The position numbers and the translations under genes were made by a program. A DNA stretch of 64,000 nt. Origin: Aspidiotus rigidus. Lineage: Eukaryota; Arthropoda; Insecta; Hemiptera; Diaspididae. This document shows positions 31,660 through 43,735 of this stretch, in pieces. Within the stretch, counting starts at the first letter, position 1; every line of letters starts with the position of its first letter. Location: NCBI GenBank assembly GCA_035079385.1, contig JAVHKY010000052.1, forward strand, positions 10,168,001-10,232,000. Reading direction: 5' to 3'. Under the pieces are notes generated by a model. The model ran no database searches, was not told the DNA's origin, and was given only the letters and a program-made list of their open reading frames with translations.

Positions 31660-33291
31660 ATGAGTGCGGGTTTTTTTTACAAACTAAGACAGGCGGAATG
31701 TGAGATAATAGCAAGACTGTTCGAAATCGACGTTGAAAAAGTTATCGAAAGACTGAACATACAGGAGTCGGGATTAGACGCAACAAGGAAAGCGCTACGC
31801 AAATCGTTAGAGAGGGCTCCCAAAATCTGTGATATCTTCAAGCCCAATATAAAACAGCTCGGAAGGACAACATTGAAAAGCCAGATCTAGAGGTTGACGA
31901 AACAGTCGTTAGGGAACTGAAAGAAGAACACAATTGGAGAGTAACTGCTGGGGCGAATTCGAATTTTGAAGAAAGTATTCACGTAATTGAAAAAACAACT
32001 GAAGGGGAGAAATAGAGCAAGGGAGCAGCGGACCTAAAAGACATCAGAGAGGCATTAAAAAAGTTAGAAATCCGAGATATCGTTCTACCTAGCAAGAAGA
32101 TGGATCTTGAACAATTACAACAAATTTTGAAAACTGTGAAACAGACAAAAACAAAGGTGACTGGACTGCAGGAGTTTTCTGGACTTTTGAATGAAGACAT
32201 TGAGGAGCATCTAAAAAATTATAACGATCTAGCGCGAATAAATGGTTACGATGACGAAGCTAAAATACGGGATTATATAAATTTTCTAAAAGGAAGAGCA
32301 AGAGACTATCTTTTGAATGATTTGCTGGGAGGCACCGAAACCCTGAACTGGGCTCAGATACAACAAAAATTAAAGGCGAAGTTTAACAAGGACGAAGATG
32401 ATTGGTCTAGTGGAAAAAATGACCCAGTCAGCAAACCAAGATAGTGTAGAATACGCAACAAAGGTTGAAAGAATTTGTAGAAAGATCAATAGTAATATGT
32501 CCGCGCAAGCAATCATTTCCAAAGTGAAAAATGGCCTGCTACCCAAAATAAGAAGAGAAATCCTACACAGAAATATCAAAACAATTGAAGACCTACACGA
32601 TAATTTGGAACAGATACAGAAGGACCTTGACCAATATGAAGATGAGGGAGGAGACATTGTAAATAAACTTAAAGTATTATACGAGGATCTAACAGTAAAG
32701 AAGAAAGATAAAGGTGACGGAGAAAAGAAAGAAGAAGGGGAAAATGTGAACTTTATTTCCCAACAAAAGAACGCTCCCCTACCAAACAGGGAGCCCCAAA
32801 ACGGTTATAATCAGAACTTTGGAATCTAAAATCCTCATAATAGTTACAACCAGAACTTCAACCCTCAAGTTCCTCAAGCGACCTACATGAATCAGTTCCC
32901 AGTTCCACAATCCCAATACTACCCCAACCAGGGATACATCCCTCGCTCCCCGCGATGGCGTCCTCCCAGATCCTATGGACAAGCCCTGCAGCAAAGATAC
33001 TGCTCCTACTGCCATATGACATCTCATAATACCATGGAGTGCTGGAAAAAGCCTGCCCCACAATTTAATCAAGAGCAGGGCTGTTATATTTGTGGTCGAT
33101 TTGGCCACATAGCTCGAGACTGCAGGAACAGATACCAGAGGGGTGGACGAGGAGGACGAGGTGGTGGCTCCAGGGGAAATAGCTATGGATTTCAAAATAA
33201 CAATAATAACAGCAATAATAACAATAATAACAATGATTCTCGCCAACGTAGTAACTCTCTCCCTTCTAACTCTGCCAACCAAAAAAACTAA
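31660..33291 (+). pseudogene. gag of the 30.9-38.5 kb element (broken)
   Basis: Starts at ATG 31660. Helical N-terminal region, charged middle, then two CCHC zinc knuckles: CSYCHMTSHNTMEC and CYICGRFGHIARDC, followed by an RGG-rich and Asn-rich tail. It would form the nucleocapsid and bind genomic RNA. Breaks: a frameshift near 31850-31890, in-frame TAG at 32013-32015, a frameshift near 32395, and in-frame TAA at 32827-32829. The knuckle-bearing part (32887-33291) is open to its TAA. Confidence 0.8.
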
Positions 33292-33323
33292 ATAAAGAGA
33301 CATTAACCCCCGCGACGCCCATA

Positions 33324-35699
33324 ATGAATACCAACAAAGCTCTTAAAATCCCACAAAAGCAAGTCAAAATTTCACTCCCTGACGAAAATATTGCCTCTAT
33401 TAAAGAAAGGAATCAAGGGGGACACAGTGACAACAAGTGCACGGTGAAGGAAGTTAGGAAAATAATAAAGGAAGACAAGCACGTCATCACTGAGATCCCC
33501 AATGCTAATCTGCAGACTGAAGTGAAAATTGGAGAGAATGAAAAGGACGACTCTGCGATAGTAGACACAGGAGCAAATATTAATGGGATTAACGTTGATC
33601 AAGTACCCCCAGAATGTACAATCGAGAAAAGGACGTCAAAAATATATGCTGCAAGCCTGGAAAATGAGCTTGAGTATATAGGGGACGTTAATGTCAGCTT
33701 CAGTATCAAAGGACACAAATTTTATGAAAGATTCAAAGCTATCAAAGGGATCCATAGCGATATGATTCTTGGGATGCGGTTTCTTCGTCGACATGGAGCT
33801 GTGATTGACCTACAGGAAGCAAAGATAAAACTCAAAGGTGGCCTAGAAGTAGAAATAGACTCAGATTACATAGAGAAACTCGACGAGTCCATAAAACAAG
33901 ATCTGGAAAACTTACGAAGAATAGAAAGAGAGCTGGACAGAGACAGTTGTGAAGCAGTAGGTGACTCGAACACAACCCTCTCCTTACATGAAAATGAAAT
34001 AAGTATCAGTGAAGACATATCCCTGCCACCTAAAAGCCTAGTTAAATATGTGATCCCAAAAGTGAATGGGAAATTACAGACTGCCTGTAATGTTCTATCC
34101 AAGGGAATATTCACCAAAATTGTAAATAAAAGAGATAACACAATAGTAGAAATAGGTAATTCACGCACTATACCACTCACTCTATTCAAGGGAACCAGGC
34201 TTTGTAAAAAAGGAGAGGCAGAAGAGGTAATCCTGAACATAGAGGAGCAAGGGGCAAAGAGCAAAGTAGATGAAAAAGTATTCAAAGGGGACGAAGAAAT
34301 AACAGACTTGGATGGAGTCCCAATAAAAATCAACAAAGATTTGCCCATAGAAAAGAGAAGGAAAGCCCTTGCCCTGATCAACAGATTCAGGCATGTGTTC
34401 ACCATGCGAACTGAAAACACTCCGAAAGCCAATACAGAACCATACAAGTTTTATGTCAGAGACGAAATCCCAATGAATAGGAGGCCATACAACGCCTCAC
34501 CTCAGGAACGTGAGATGGCTAGAGAGTTATTACAGAAACTTGAACAGGCCAAAGTGATAGAGAAAACAAGATCTGAATATTGTTCACCAGTCTTCCTAAA
34601 AAGAAAAGAGAACGGAGAACCAAGACTTTTATGCGACTTTTCTGCGTTGAACAAAAAAGTGGTTACCAAATGTAGTGCACCTCCAAGGATTGAATGTATA
34701 ATTGAAGCACTGCTTGAGGCAGACATGTACTCGAAATTAGACCTATCAAATTGCTATTACCAGTTTGAGGTGGACCAAGAATGTAGAAAATACTTGGCTT
34801 TCAGATACGATAGTATAAGCACACAATATGCTTATTGTCGCATTCCCCAGGGTTTCGTTTCATCTGCACAAGCCGTCACACGCATGCTAAGTAACATATT
34901 TGAGCCTGAAGCATTCAAAACCATGGTTATTTACATTGACGATATGGCTGTCTACTCAAAAGGCTTTGAAAAGCAACTAGAGAACTTGGAGGCTGCCCTC
35001 AAAAAACTAGAGAGCCATAACCTTATGCTGAATACGAAGAAGTGCGAGTTCTTTACCAAGAAAATTACAATCCTAGGAAATAAGGTACAAGATGGCAAAG
35101 TGAGACCATCCCCAAGCGCAGGTAAAGCAATTTTAGAGATCAAGGCTCCAAAAAATGTAAAACATGTTCGCTCGCTAATTTCAAGTTTTTCGTTCTACCG
35201 GAAGTATTTGAGAGAATTCGCGCAAACAGCGAAACCAATCTTAAATCTATTGAAGGGTGTAGGAGCTAAAGAAGGGCTAAGGAGAATAAGTTGGACCAAA
35301 GAGTGCCAAGATGCATTTGAAAAGATGAAGAATCAGATCGTTTCCCGACCAGTCCTACAGATTTTCAATCCACAATGGAAGACTATCCTCAGTACAGATG
35401 CTTCAAACTTTGCTATAGGAGGAATGTTGAGCCAAGAGAATCCTTATACAGGAGACGTTTTGCCAGTGGCATATTTCAGCGAGAAACTCCCCAAGCGAAA
35501 ACGGGAATATTCTACTTACGACCTCAAACTCCTAGGCATAGTTCGATGTCTCAAATTTTTTAGACCATACGTAATTTTGAGACCACTAGTCGTGGAGACT
35601 GACCATTTAAACCTTACCCATCTTAAGATCACAGAATCCTCATTACTCAACCCCTCGCGCGTTAAAAGAATCATCCAAACTATCAACGCTTTCGTATAA
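33324..35699 (+). CDS. pol: protease, reverse transcriptase, RNase H
   Basis: 791 codons. Retropepsin motif AIVDTGANING (about residue 79), with GMRF downstream. RT motifs include VIEKTRSEYCSPVFL, LLCDFSALNKKV and the active site VIYIDDMAVY (near 34936). RNase H follows with STDASNFAIGG. Converts element RNA to DNA in the cytoplasmic particle. The frame ends at 35699, but the FKYIPGKKNLIPDLL-type link to integrase is in another frame from about 35703, so one indel separates them. Confidence 0.85.
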   Translation: MNTNKALKIPQKQVKISLPDENIASIKERNQGGHSDNKCTVKEVRKIIKEDKHVITEIPNANLQTEVKIGENEKDDSAIVDTGANINGINVDQVPPECTIEKRTSKIYAASLENELEYIGDVNVSFSIKGHKFYERFKAIKGIHSDMILGMRFLRRHGAVIDLQEAKIKLKGGLEVEIDSDYIEKLDESIKQDLENLRRIERELDRDSCEAVGDSNTTLSLHENEISISEDISLPPKSLVKYVIPKVNGKLQTACNVLSKGIFTKIVNKRDNTIVEIGNSRTIPLTLFKGTRLCKKGEAEEVILNIEEQGAKSKVDEKVFKGDEEITDLDGVPIKINKDLPIEKRRKALALINRFRHVFTMRTENTPKANTEPYKFYVRDEIPMNRRPYNASPQEREMARELLQKLEQAKVIEKTRSEYCSPVFLKRKENGEPRLLCDFSALNKKVVTKCSAPPRIECIIEALLEADMYSKLDLSNCYYQFEVDQECRKYLAFRYDSISTQYAYCRIPQGFVSSAQAVTRMLSNIFEPEAFKTMVIYIDDMAVYSKGFEKQLENLEAALKKLESHNLMLNTKKCEFFTKKITILGNKVQDGKVRPSPSAGKAILEIKAPKNVKHVRSLISSFSFYRKYLREFAQTAKPILNLLKGVGAKEGLRRISWTKECQDAFEKMKNQIVSRPVLQIFNPQWKTILSTDASNFAIGGMLSQENPYTGDVLPVAYFSEKLPKRKREYSTYDLKLLGIVRCLKFFRPYVILRPLVVETDHLNLTHLKITESSLLNPSRVKRIIQTINAFV

Positions 35700-37064
35700 C
35701 ATTCAAATATATACCCGGGAAGAAAAACCTGATTCCAGATCTACTCTCTCGTGGCTTGGAGTACAAGAAGTTGAATATGATAGTAGGAGACCTACCACAG
35801 GAGAAATTTAGGAAAGCGCAAGATGAACAAAGAGACTTGGCAGGAATCAAGGAAATCATGAATGGGAAGAGTTTAGATAGCTCACACTCAAAAGAGGAGG
35901 TTGAACAACTGAATAGAGTGGCCCGCAGATATATGATTGATGAAAACAATACACTATACTTCAAACAATTTAATAGAGGTCAAAAACTATACCTGCCCGT
36001 AGTACCAGAGAAAATGAGAAGCGAACTGATGAAAGGAGCCCATGATGATCTGAAGACTGGGGGCCACTATGGTGAAACTAGGACTTTCCTGAAGCTGGCA
36101 AGAATAGTATATTGGGAGAAGATGAGAGACGATGTAAGATCTTATGTCAAATCGTGCCCAGCTTGTCAATCCATAAAGAAACCTAAGGTCAAATATGGAA
36201 TCATGAACTTCACAAAGAAAGACCCTGCTCTTTTCCATCGTCTAGATGCTGATGTCTTGGGCCCGCTCAAAATACAGGGACAAGAAGTATTTGTTCTTAC
36301 CATGATTGACCAATACTCAAAATTTATGTTTATTAGAGCATATAGAGTAATGAATTCTTCAAAAGTGATTCAGCTAGTAGATGAGATAATGACATCATTC
36401 ATTCACCCTCGCACCTTATTTTGTGACAACGCTTCCTATTTTGACTCAACTGCTCTAAAGGCTTTTTTGGAAGATAACTTGAACACTCAATAAAGTATTT
36501 TCCAAGCTCGAACGGACTAATTGAAAGAAATAATGCGCCAATTTTGAACACAATAAAAGCTCTTTTGAAAGACTCCGCGATAAAAAACAATATCTTTAGG
36601 AACGTAAAGTATATTCAGAGATGTTACAACACTAGTCCTCACCCGAGTCTTGAAGGAAAAAGTCCCTTCTATATTCTTTTTGGACTTAAAGATGTGGCAC
36701 TACAAAATAGATTTGGGATCCCTCTCCCAGAAACGCTGAGGACGCAAGAGCTGAAAGACTTGGAGGAGTTCAGGAAAAGAATTTTGACATCTACAGTAAA
36801 TATCACAACAAGGACAGAAAAGAATGGGCTGTTGAACTAGGAGAAAAGGTAATGCTGGAAATACCCTTCCCCAATAAGATGAATGATAAGTACAAGGGAC
36901 CATATACGGTGACTAGAAAATTAGGTCCCTCTTCATTTGAAGTGACGTGTGACAAAGATGGAGAAACAAGTACAGTACACATATCGCAAATTAAGAAGTA
37001 TTATGAAAGAAAGCAAAGCCTTCCCCCCATCCGTGACGACGGAGGGGAAAGAAAACATAAGTAG
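35700..37064 (+). pseudogene. Integrase portion of pol (frameshifted)
   Basis: Open block 35756-36493 has the zinc-binding HDDLKTGGHYGE..CPACQ and the first catalytic acids in LDADVLGPL and LFCDNASYF. The third acid (NGLIERNN, near 36520) is in another frame after a shift near 36480. A further shift near 36775 precedes the C-terminal segment YKGPYTVTRKLGPSSFEV (36852-37064). Integrase would join the cDNA to host DNA; this copy cannot make it intact. Confidence 0.8.
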
Positions 37065-37093
37065 AGAAACAGAGAAAAAGAAGAATATCCCTG

Positions 37094-37495
37094 ATGAGAC
37101 AGTATAAGACAGGATTCCTATTCTTCCCAATCGTCCTATCCTCAAATATTGGCCAAATCTCTTTCCTAACCCTATTTTCCCCCTGTCTAATCCCTTTGTC
37201 TCTCTTACAGGGTAATACGATACGCGTATCGAGTAGAATAAAGAAGAAGAAGATAAAAGAAAGAAAAAGTATGAATAAGAATGCCATGAAACTTTTCATT
37301 ACAAGAGTCACCTTCACTTTGATCGGAGTCCAGATAGTTTCAAACGAGATAATACGTTTGAATAATGCGGTATTGTTCAACAGAATCCCAACTGAAACGG
37401 TATTCTACACCCAAGCACTGCCCGTAATTTTTCGAGAACCCATCCCACTCTTTGCCATGAACAGAGAGCAGCAGCAAAGTGAACAGCAGACTTAA
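37094..37495 (+). other. Small ORF after pol, function unknown
   Basis: 133 codons between integrase and the 3' LTR. It begins with a hydrophobic segment and includes ITRVTFTLIGVQIVSN, which could be a membrane segment. The position would suit an env-like gene but length and motifs do not support one; no domain recognised. Confidence 0.25.
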
Positions 37496-38052
37496 ACTAA
37501 AACGCCTCGAGAAACCCCCCGTTCTGAAACCGCTCTTCAGTACTAAGACAAATGTAAATATATATATTTATTAACTCACAGTAATCCTCATTATCCTTAT
37601 CATTCCATAATAATATACTGACACAAATTACTCAACTATCCTTGCACTAAAAATATTTTTTATCCTCTGCACTACTATAATATAATATAAACACTGCCGA
37701 CGACCAGCAGAAGAAGACGAAAGTATTGCAACCCACCTAGCCAATAGTTCACAAACAGAAGCGAAAGTCAACATTCACTAACCATTTGTACACTGCAATG
37801 TAATGTCACTCATTATTCAATAATTTCATTTTCAATATCGATGTTTATAATTACTTATACCACCGAATTTACTCTATTCTAATTTCAGTTTTATTTTGTT
37901 TTGATTTAGTATGTTATTGTTTCACTTTATACTTCTTATTTCATTTCATTGTATTTTCTTCTATCCATAAGTTATACGTGCATACCATTACTCTCATTCT
38001 CATCATGTTTTAACTCAAATTTTTTTTTTCTCAAAAGTGGTAAGAGGGGGTG

Positions 38053-38461
38053 TGTGATGGACAATAATCCATCACCATTTCGGCTCACGTATCGTACGAC
38101 AAAATTGTCTAATATTTTACTTTCTTGATTCCATAAACATTGTCTAAACCTAAACTATTCCGTCTAAATCACGCTTTTTTCCACATCAGTTCAACCAACT
38201 CCAAAATATACAATTCGCTCTGTTTTCTTATCTCATCATAATTATTCCACAATCCGCTGACCATTCACTCAAAACATTTTCCTAATTATCGCTTCCACAT
38301 TCTTAACGTACGCTAAATTGTTTTGATTACGTGCCCTCTCTTTCCACACACAATAAGTTAGGTTGACTCGAGCTTGTAAAAATAATGAAGAGAAAAATAC
38401 AGTCGAGTTATTAAAAGGCACTCGAGAGGTATATTAATTTCGGGGATCCTGGGGCATCACA
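38053..38461 (+). repeat. 3' LTR (409 bp)
   Basis: Pairs with 30864-31272; preceded by an A/G-rich polypurine tract and followed by the TSD tgtgt. Confidence 0.92.
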
Positions 38462-38466
38462 TGTGT

Positions 38467-41396
38467 TAATATTGAAGAGTACACTCTTGTTCACTGCATC
38501 ATAAAATGGATTAATGTGTTGTTTGATGGAGTTGGTAAGTTTCTTCACTGCATCTCTGTCCTTAATAATTCGGTGGTTGGTGACTTCCTTGACAACATCA
38601 TTCTCTTTCTTCAGATTTGTGATATCCAGGACTGTTGAAATTATATCTGCTTGAATTGAATGAAACCGGGCCCATCTCTGCCTGGCTGATATAGAATTAG
38701 TGAAGTGGGAAATCCCTATCAATTTATTTGCTGCGTCTGCATTGATTTGCTGCGTCTGCATTGATAGTTTGTTCAAGAGTGAGATCAACTGGCATTTGTG
38801 AGAAACCAAGTGATGTCCGTTTGATTGTAAAACAGCCAGACTGGATAACTGGAAGCAGGTCAGGATGTGTTTCGCCAATTTTCATAAGGTTATCATGGTA
38901 TTTCACTAACCATCTAGCGTAATTAGGTTGATTCATTGCAAAAAAGAGGTTAGTTAATTTTGGAATAATATGTATGTAAAGGTAATAATCTCCTTCTCTT
39001 ATACTTCTTGCAAAAATGAAGTAGTATTTCATCAGTTGTACATAGGTGAGATAAAACTGTGGTGTTTTACCATGCTTTCCTGTCAGTATGTCATTATAGT
39101 ATATTTCATATTTTTCAAAAATATTTTGCAGTTCTGGTGAAACTTCGAGGTCTTTTGTCATCATTTGTGCTATATTCTCAAGCTCTGAATGTATTTCAGA
39201 ACCAACAGACACGTCTTCAGACTCTAAAAAATGCACAAAATGTAAACTTTGAAGAGCCACTGAAGCAATTGGATGGATGCGTTTGCATCTATTGAAATGT
39301 TTTCCAGAAATGAACCCATTTACAGAACCGCTTGCCAAAATATCTGCATCAATCATGATATCTGTGAGGCCAGAATCTTCTATTAATTTTCCAACAGCAT
39401 GAAAAAAAGCCATCATAGTATGAAAATCACCCATTTGAATGAATAAGTTATCAAACATAGGTGATTCTGTCCTCTGAATTTTAAAAGCAATTTTTGCGAT
39501 CGCCAAATCATAGGTCACCATAATACTATCTTGTTTGCATTCAGATGCAATATCTGTCGCTCTTTTCATTGTCTCATATACAACTGAGGAAGATGTTGGC
39601 GATTGATTTATTGGTGGCAAGTAATACACTTTCTGTGTAGGTGTCAAATCTTGAACAGTTCTTGCATTATATCCTGTCCACATAGGAATATTTTGAAGAT
39701 CATTAGCTATTGATATCATCCAGACAAAATCGCGAAGATGAACTTGAACTAAGGAAGCAGGAACAAATGCGCGCATGGGAAATTCCAGCGGTAACAATTT
39801 TTCAACAAATTTTGTTTTTTTTTTGTATAGATTTGCTAGTTCCATACTTCCAGTATCACTCACAAAAGTTCTTCGCCTTTTTGCTGCTGGTTCACTGGCC
39901 ACTACATTGCTTGTAGTATTGCTTGTAGTTGGATGTGGGTTTAGAGAGGGAGGTTTACTAGAAGGTATTTGGTAAATTATTCCCACTGTGTCATATAACG
40001 TATCCTTGCCTGATACAGTTTCAACGTACCGGTCAAAATTATCAAAAGCAACGCCTGTTGCAGACCCCACCTCTCGATTAATAATGGCAGGGGTTAAAAT
40101 AGATTTTGATGCTGCTACATCTGAATAACACAGTTCAGTTTCAATACTCTTCAATGTAGAATAACTTAGAATATGCCCATAACGATTGAGAATATTAACA
40201 ACTTTTTTACTGCCTGTCATACCGGAAATACATAATCCAAGCATTACATGTTTAGAGGGCTTCAATCTTCCATTCGTCGATGCAAATATTATATCTAGTG
40301 CCAAAGAATTTGTTAATCTTTTGGCACGGTCACTTGCGCCCCTTGTATCGGATCCACTAATTACAGTCCTCAGAAAGTCAGCAAGGGATTTTGGAATTTG
40401 TACTTCACCCCGTCTGATGTCCTCTAGGCTAAGCTGCGTAGGCAGTTTGGAAGGCTGGAGTTCTTGGATATCACGACGTAATTTTGCAGCTGCTTGCTTC
40501 ATTAATATAGCCTCATTTGACAACACTGTGAGGCACAGAAGTTGATCGGGACTTAATTGAGGACTATGTACAACTTTTTTGTTCCCCATTTTTGAGATCC
40601 TGAGCACGTCACAAGGGAATACTTTTGTTATTTTTTCCTCCAAATGTTGAGCAGTATACAAACATTCTTCATCTTTCATAATTTCATCAAAAAACAATAA
40701 AAATTGCTTGAATAAGGTCGAGAGTAAATAGGCTTCCTTATTATCAATAATATTAGTTCGAACAAATTCAATAATTGCATTCAAAACCTCGGGGAAACAT
40801 TTTTTTTTCTCTTTTTCAGCGGATTTTTCTTCGGTTGCTACATTGTGTTTTTGGAAACGATATTTCAGCCAGCAAATATTGTGGTAATGTACTTCTTTTG
40901 CAACAAAATTCCCGTCAATTCGAGCTAAAAAGTCAAAATCATTCAACTCACCAGCAACTTGCCGAACGTTCTTTTCAAAATCATCAGTCCTTGCGGGAAT
41001 TAATGCTTGTTCTTTCGAATTCACCTGTTTCCGGGCTTTGAGGCAAAACACACAGAGTTTGGGAAGAATGCCTGTGACTTTGTTTGTTGAAACTAGCGCA
41101 GAGCTTGATTGCGATCTGGTAGGCCTACAAACTGGAACATCTTCAGAAGACGTAGATACTTCACCTATTGTTGCAAGGTGCTTCTTCTTATTAGAAATTG
41201 CCGCAAACTTTCGATAGCATTCTAAATGATAGCCACTATTTGAAGCAAGTTCTAAGTTCAATGGAAGAAAAACATCACGATATTTGTAATTTAATTTTTT
41301 ACGCGTTTCAAGAAAGTTCGAACACTTTTTTATAGATTCTTCGGTAAAATTAGTCAACTTGCCCGACGTACCTTTACACACAAAACATTCCATCAC
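38467..41396 (-). pseudogene. N-terminal two-thirds of the large-element protein (zinc modules, unknown core)
   Basis: Starts at ATG 41396. Two zinc-ribbon/treble-clef-like modules: C4-x2-C7 ... H57-x2-C60, and C115-x2-C118 ... H172-x2-C175. After that a long region without a domain I can name. The first frame is open for 890 codons to 38724. There a perfect 19-bp tandem duplication (38726-38744 and 38745-38763) shifts the frame. The original frame continues from about 38760 to the LTR-retrotransposon junction at 38466, then again at 30858. With the C-terminal block the protein would be about 1.5 thousand residues from a single exon. I do not recognise a DDE transposase. Its position between 576-bp inverted repeats suggests a mobile element gene. 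Confidence 0.65.
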
Positions 41397-41861
41397 AAAA
41401 CGTTTTATTCAGTCATCAATAAAATTAAATTCTAGATATTAAAAAGAAACTGGAAAAACTGAGAATAGTACAATTATATTCGCCTACTCCAAGCTGATAA
41501 ACAAAAGTAATAACTTTAGAATAACGATACTAATTACGTGTTTTGGTGGCCAGCAATTTCTGCGTGTTTTGGTGGCCAGTAATTTTTGCGCTAATATTTC
41601 AAAATCTTTTTTATGAATAATCTCTGTTTAACTCACCAGTAATTTGTTTTCATTTTCTTATTTCACTTGGTAGGCGTAAAAAGATTTTGTTCTGGACAAG
41701 GGGAGACTTAAATTTTACATTGATGTAAATATGTAGGCATTTGCAGCATAGTGCATGCTTAGTATTTTTAGGATAAATCATATTTTGGAATATATGCTAT
41801 TTTTTCTGATAGGGTAGAGAGGGGCACTAATATTGGGTACCCACTAATTATACATCGGTTT

Positions 41862-42437
41862 AAAGAATATCATAATGTACTTGTATTTTCAGGTTCAATG
41901 GCTTCTTTCTTCCAATCTAATTTCTTTGAATATTTGAGTGCTAATTTGCTTCAGTTTTTCAACTTTGAACTGGTTTGGCAGTATGAAGCCGGTCAGTACA
42001 GCCTGCCAGACCAAGTCATATGTAAAGCGGAAGTAATACACAATATTTTGACACCAAATTACAGTATACTCCTTGCCGGCGTCTGCCTTCAAATCAAATT
42101 TCCCCTTAATATACTCGTACGTACAAATTTATATAATGTGTTTCTTTCAACTTTAAATGGGTCTGGCAGCATAAAGCCGACCAGTAGAGCATGCCAGACC
42201 GAGTTATATTTAAAGTAGAAGTAATACACTACAATTTGGCACTAATTTCAAGTATACCTCTTGTCGGTTAAATTTCAGTCAATTTTAGGCACACTTCAGC
42301 AACCGCCATTTTGAAACCCGACCACTTTAGGCTGCCAGACCAAAAAATTATTATTTCCCACATGATAAACAACTGGAATGTATGTATGGTATTTTTACAT
42401 CTCTCTGGTTAAATCAACCCACACCTGGCTCCTGGTC
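41862..42437 (-). repeat. Right 576-bp inverted-repeat arm
   Basis: Counterpart of the left arm, lying about 470 bp upstream of the ORF start (minus strand), so it probably carries or adjoins the promoter. The open frame within it (41898-42218) is mirrored in the left arm and has no recognisable domain. Confidence 0.9.
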
Positions 42438-43000
42438 TTAGCGTTATAAATGGCATTCAAAGCGTGAAAAACCCAAATGTTACGGAAAACTCAAATGTAC
42501 CGTAACATATGTAAAATTTAGGTACTTACACCACCTAATTTCACGAACAATCGTGTGTACGATTGTTCACTCTCTTATCTGTCTATTCGGCTGGTCTCGT
42601 ACATTGAAGGAACCTTTTCTAATCAGTCGAATAGCTGTACTCTCTGATGAACAAGTTCGTTTATATTACAACAAATTATTCGTTTTTAGACTCGGTGATA
42701 TTAATCCTTAATTTAACGATTCACACGCATGTTATTTTGTACATCGTTATATTAATAAAGAAAAATTTACGAATCAAGTAAATTGATTTTACACATATAT
42801 ATAAGATTTTTTTTGTCCACGCAACTCCTCAAAAACTACTGGTTGGATTCTCATGAAATTTGGCCAAGTTGTAGTGGATTATCTGAAGTTGGGAATGTGA
42901 ATTTTTTTCTTAGATTTCTCGAGTAGTTGAGTAACTCTCAATTTTCCTCAAATTTCTGAGTGTTGTTTCTCAAAAAGTATCAATCGTATTATTTTAATAT
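42438..43000. other. Flank with CCGTAACAT words and a solo X-type tandem unit
   Basis: Words at 42475-42515 mirror 25950-26010. 42808-42950 is a diverged copy of the ~160-bp unit in family X (TTTTTTGTCCACGCAACTCC.., TTTGGCCAAGTTGTAGT). 42541-42570 holds a small inverted repeat (ACGAACAATCGT..ACGATTGTTC). No gene. Confidence 0.4.
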
Positions 43001-43735
43001 CATTACATTACGTTGAAGTGTATTCAAAATTATTGCCATGAAATTTTGGTATAGATTGGATGAGTGGTTTTTGAGTAATTCTCAAAATATGCGTATAAAG
43101 CCGTCGGGGCTTGTTCGATTTGAGTTCTTTTGCCTGAAAGGTAATGCATCATATATTGGCTGTAAAAACTTTTTATTACCAACCGTATATGATTGAATAA
43201 AATCAATATTTATTGGGTATGTTGAAAAGATGTTGCGTGTGAGCGATAGATTGAATACTTAATCAGCCGAGTATATCATCTCAAATTACGTCAACAAATG
43301 GTCAATTTTATTGCTTATCGCGTGATTTGGTGCTCACGAATTATCCTTTCTCTTTCTATTTTATTTTCTGGCGCGAGACAAAAAGCCTATCATTTTCGAG
43401 CGTTATATGGCCATTAAATTATTCTTTAATTTTTGGTGTCATTGTGTGTTGAGATTTACACGTTATTATTTTCGACATGGAAAACGAGGTTAGTACTAAT
43501 TTATTTCATGAAGATGTGTTCTCCTCCTGTCCAATATATTTTACTTATAAATGTGCATTTTTTTTAATGGGCTTTCATTTTTTTTCATCAGTGCGGGCAT
43601 ATTTTGATGTTCAACTTATTTTTTTGCTGTGCAATGGCCTCTTTTTTGATGTGCTGACAAATGCATAACAAAAAAAAAAGGAACTTATTAAGAAATATCA
43701 AAAAATTAGAAATGAATTGAATGAGAGAAATATGC
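43001..43735. other. Spacer, no gene recognised
   Basis: A short + strand frame at 43477-43668 begins MENEVSTN but is hydrophobic and T-rich downstream, with no domain. Nothing else is supported. Confidence 0.35.

Larger units (their letters stand above)
30864..38461 (+). mobile_element. Gypsy-type LTR retrotransposon inserted in the large-element ORF
   Basis: 7598 bp, two 409-bp LTRs starting TGTGATGG and ending GGCATCACA. The 5-bp TSD tgtgt is at 30859-30863 and 38462-38466. Order gag, protease, RT, RNase H, integrase indicates Gypsy/Metaviridae-type. A primer-binding candidate (TGGCGCTCGAAC) lies at 31276 and a polypurine tract (AAGAGGGGG) just before 38053. By eye the LTRs differ at about four positions, so the insertion is fairly young, yet gag and pol have several breaks. 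Confidence 0.9.
26781..42437 (-). mobile_element. Large element: 576-bp inverted repeats around a FEN/PIN-like ORF (nested insertions)
   Basis: The arms 26781-27356 and 41862-42437 are inverted copies of exactly 576 bp with two mismatches seen by eye. Between them lies one broken minus-strand coding region (28268-41396) plus a 7.6-kb LTR retrotransposon and a 951-bp Helitron. Without those the unit is about 7.1 kb. No clear TSD was found outside the arms. The coding family (zinc modules, EEADTR and FTGCDSTS motifs) is one I associate with repetitive invertebrate ORFs of no assigned transposon class. That the arms and ORF form one mobile unit is inference. Confidence 0.6.

Noticed and set aside
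37094..37495. Envelope gene of the 30.9-38.5 kb element
   Set aside because: Only 133 codons, no signal/cleavage/fusion layout recognisable; listed as unknown ORF only.
43477..43668. Small ORF MENEVSTN..
   Set aside because: Hydrophobic translation of T-rich DNA with no domain or supported splice structure.
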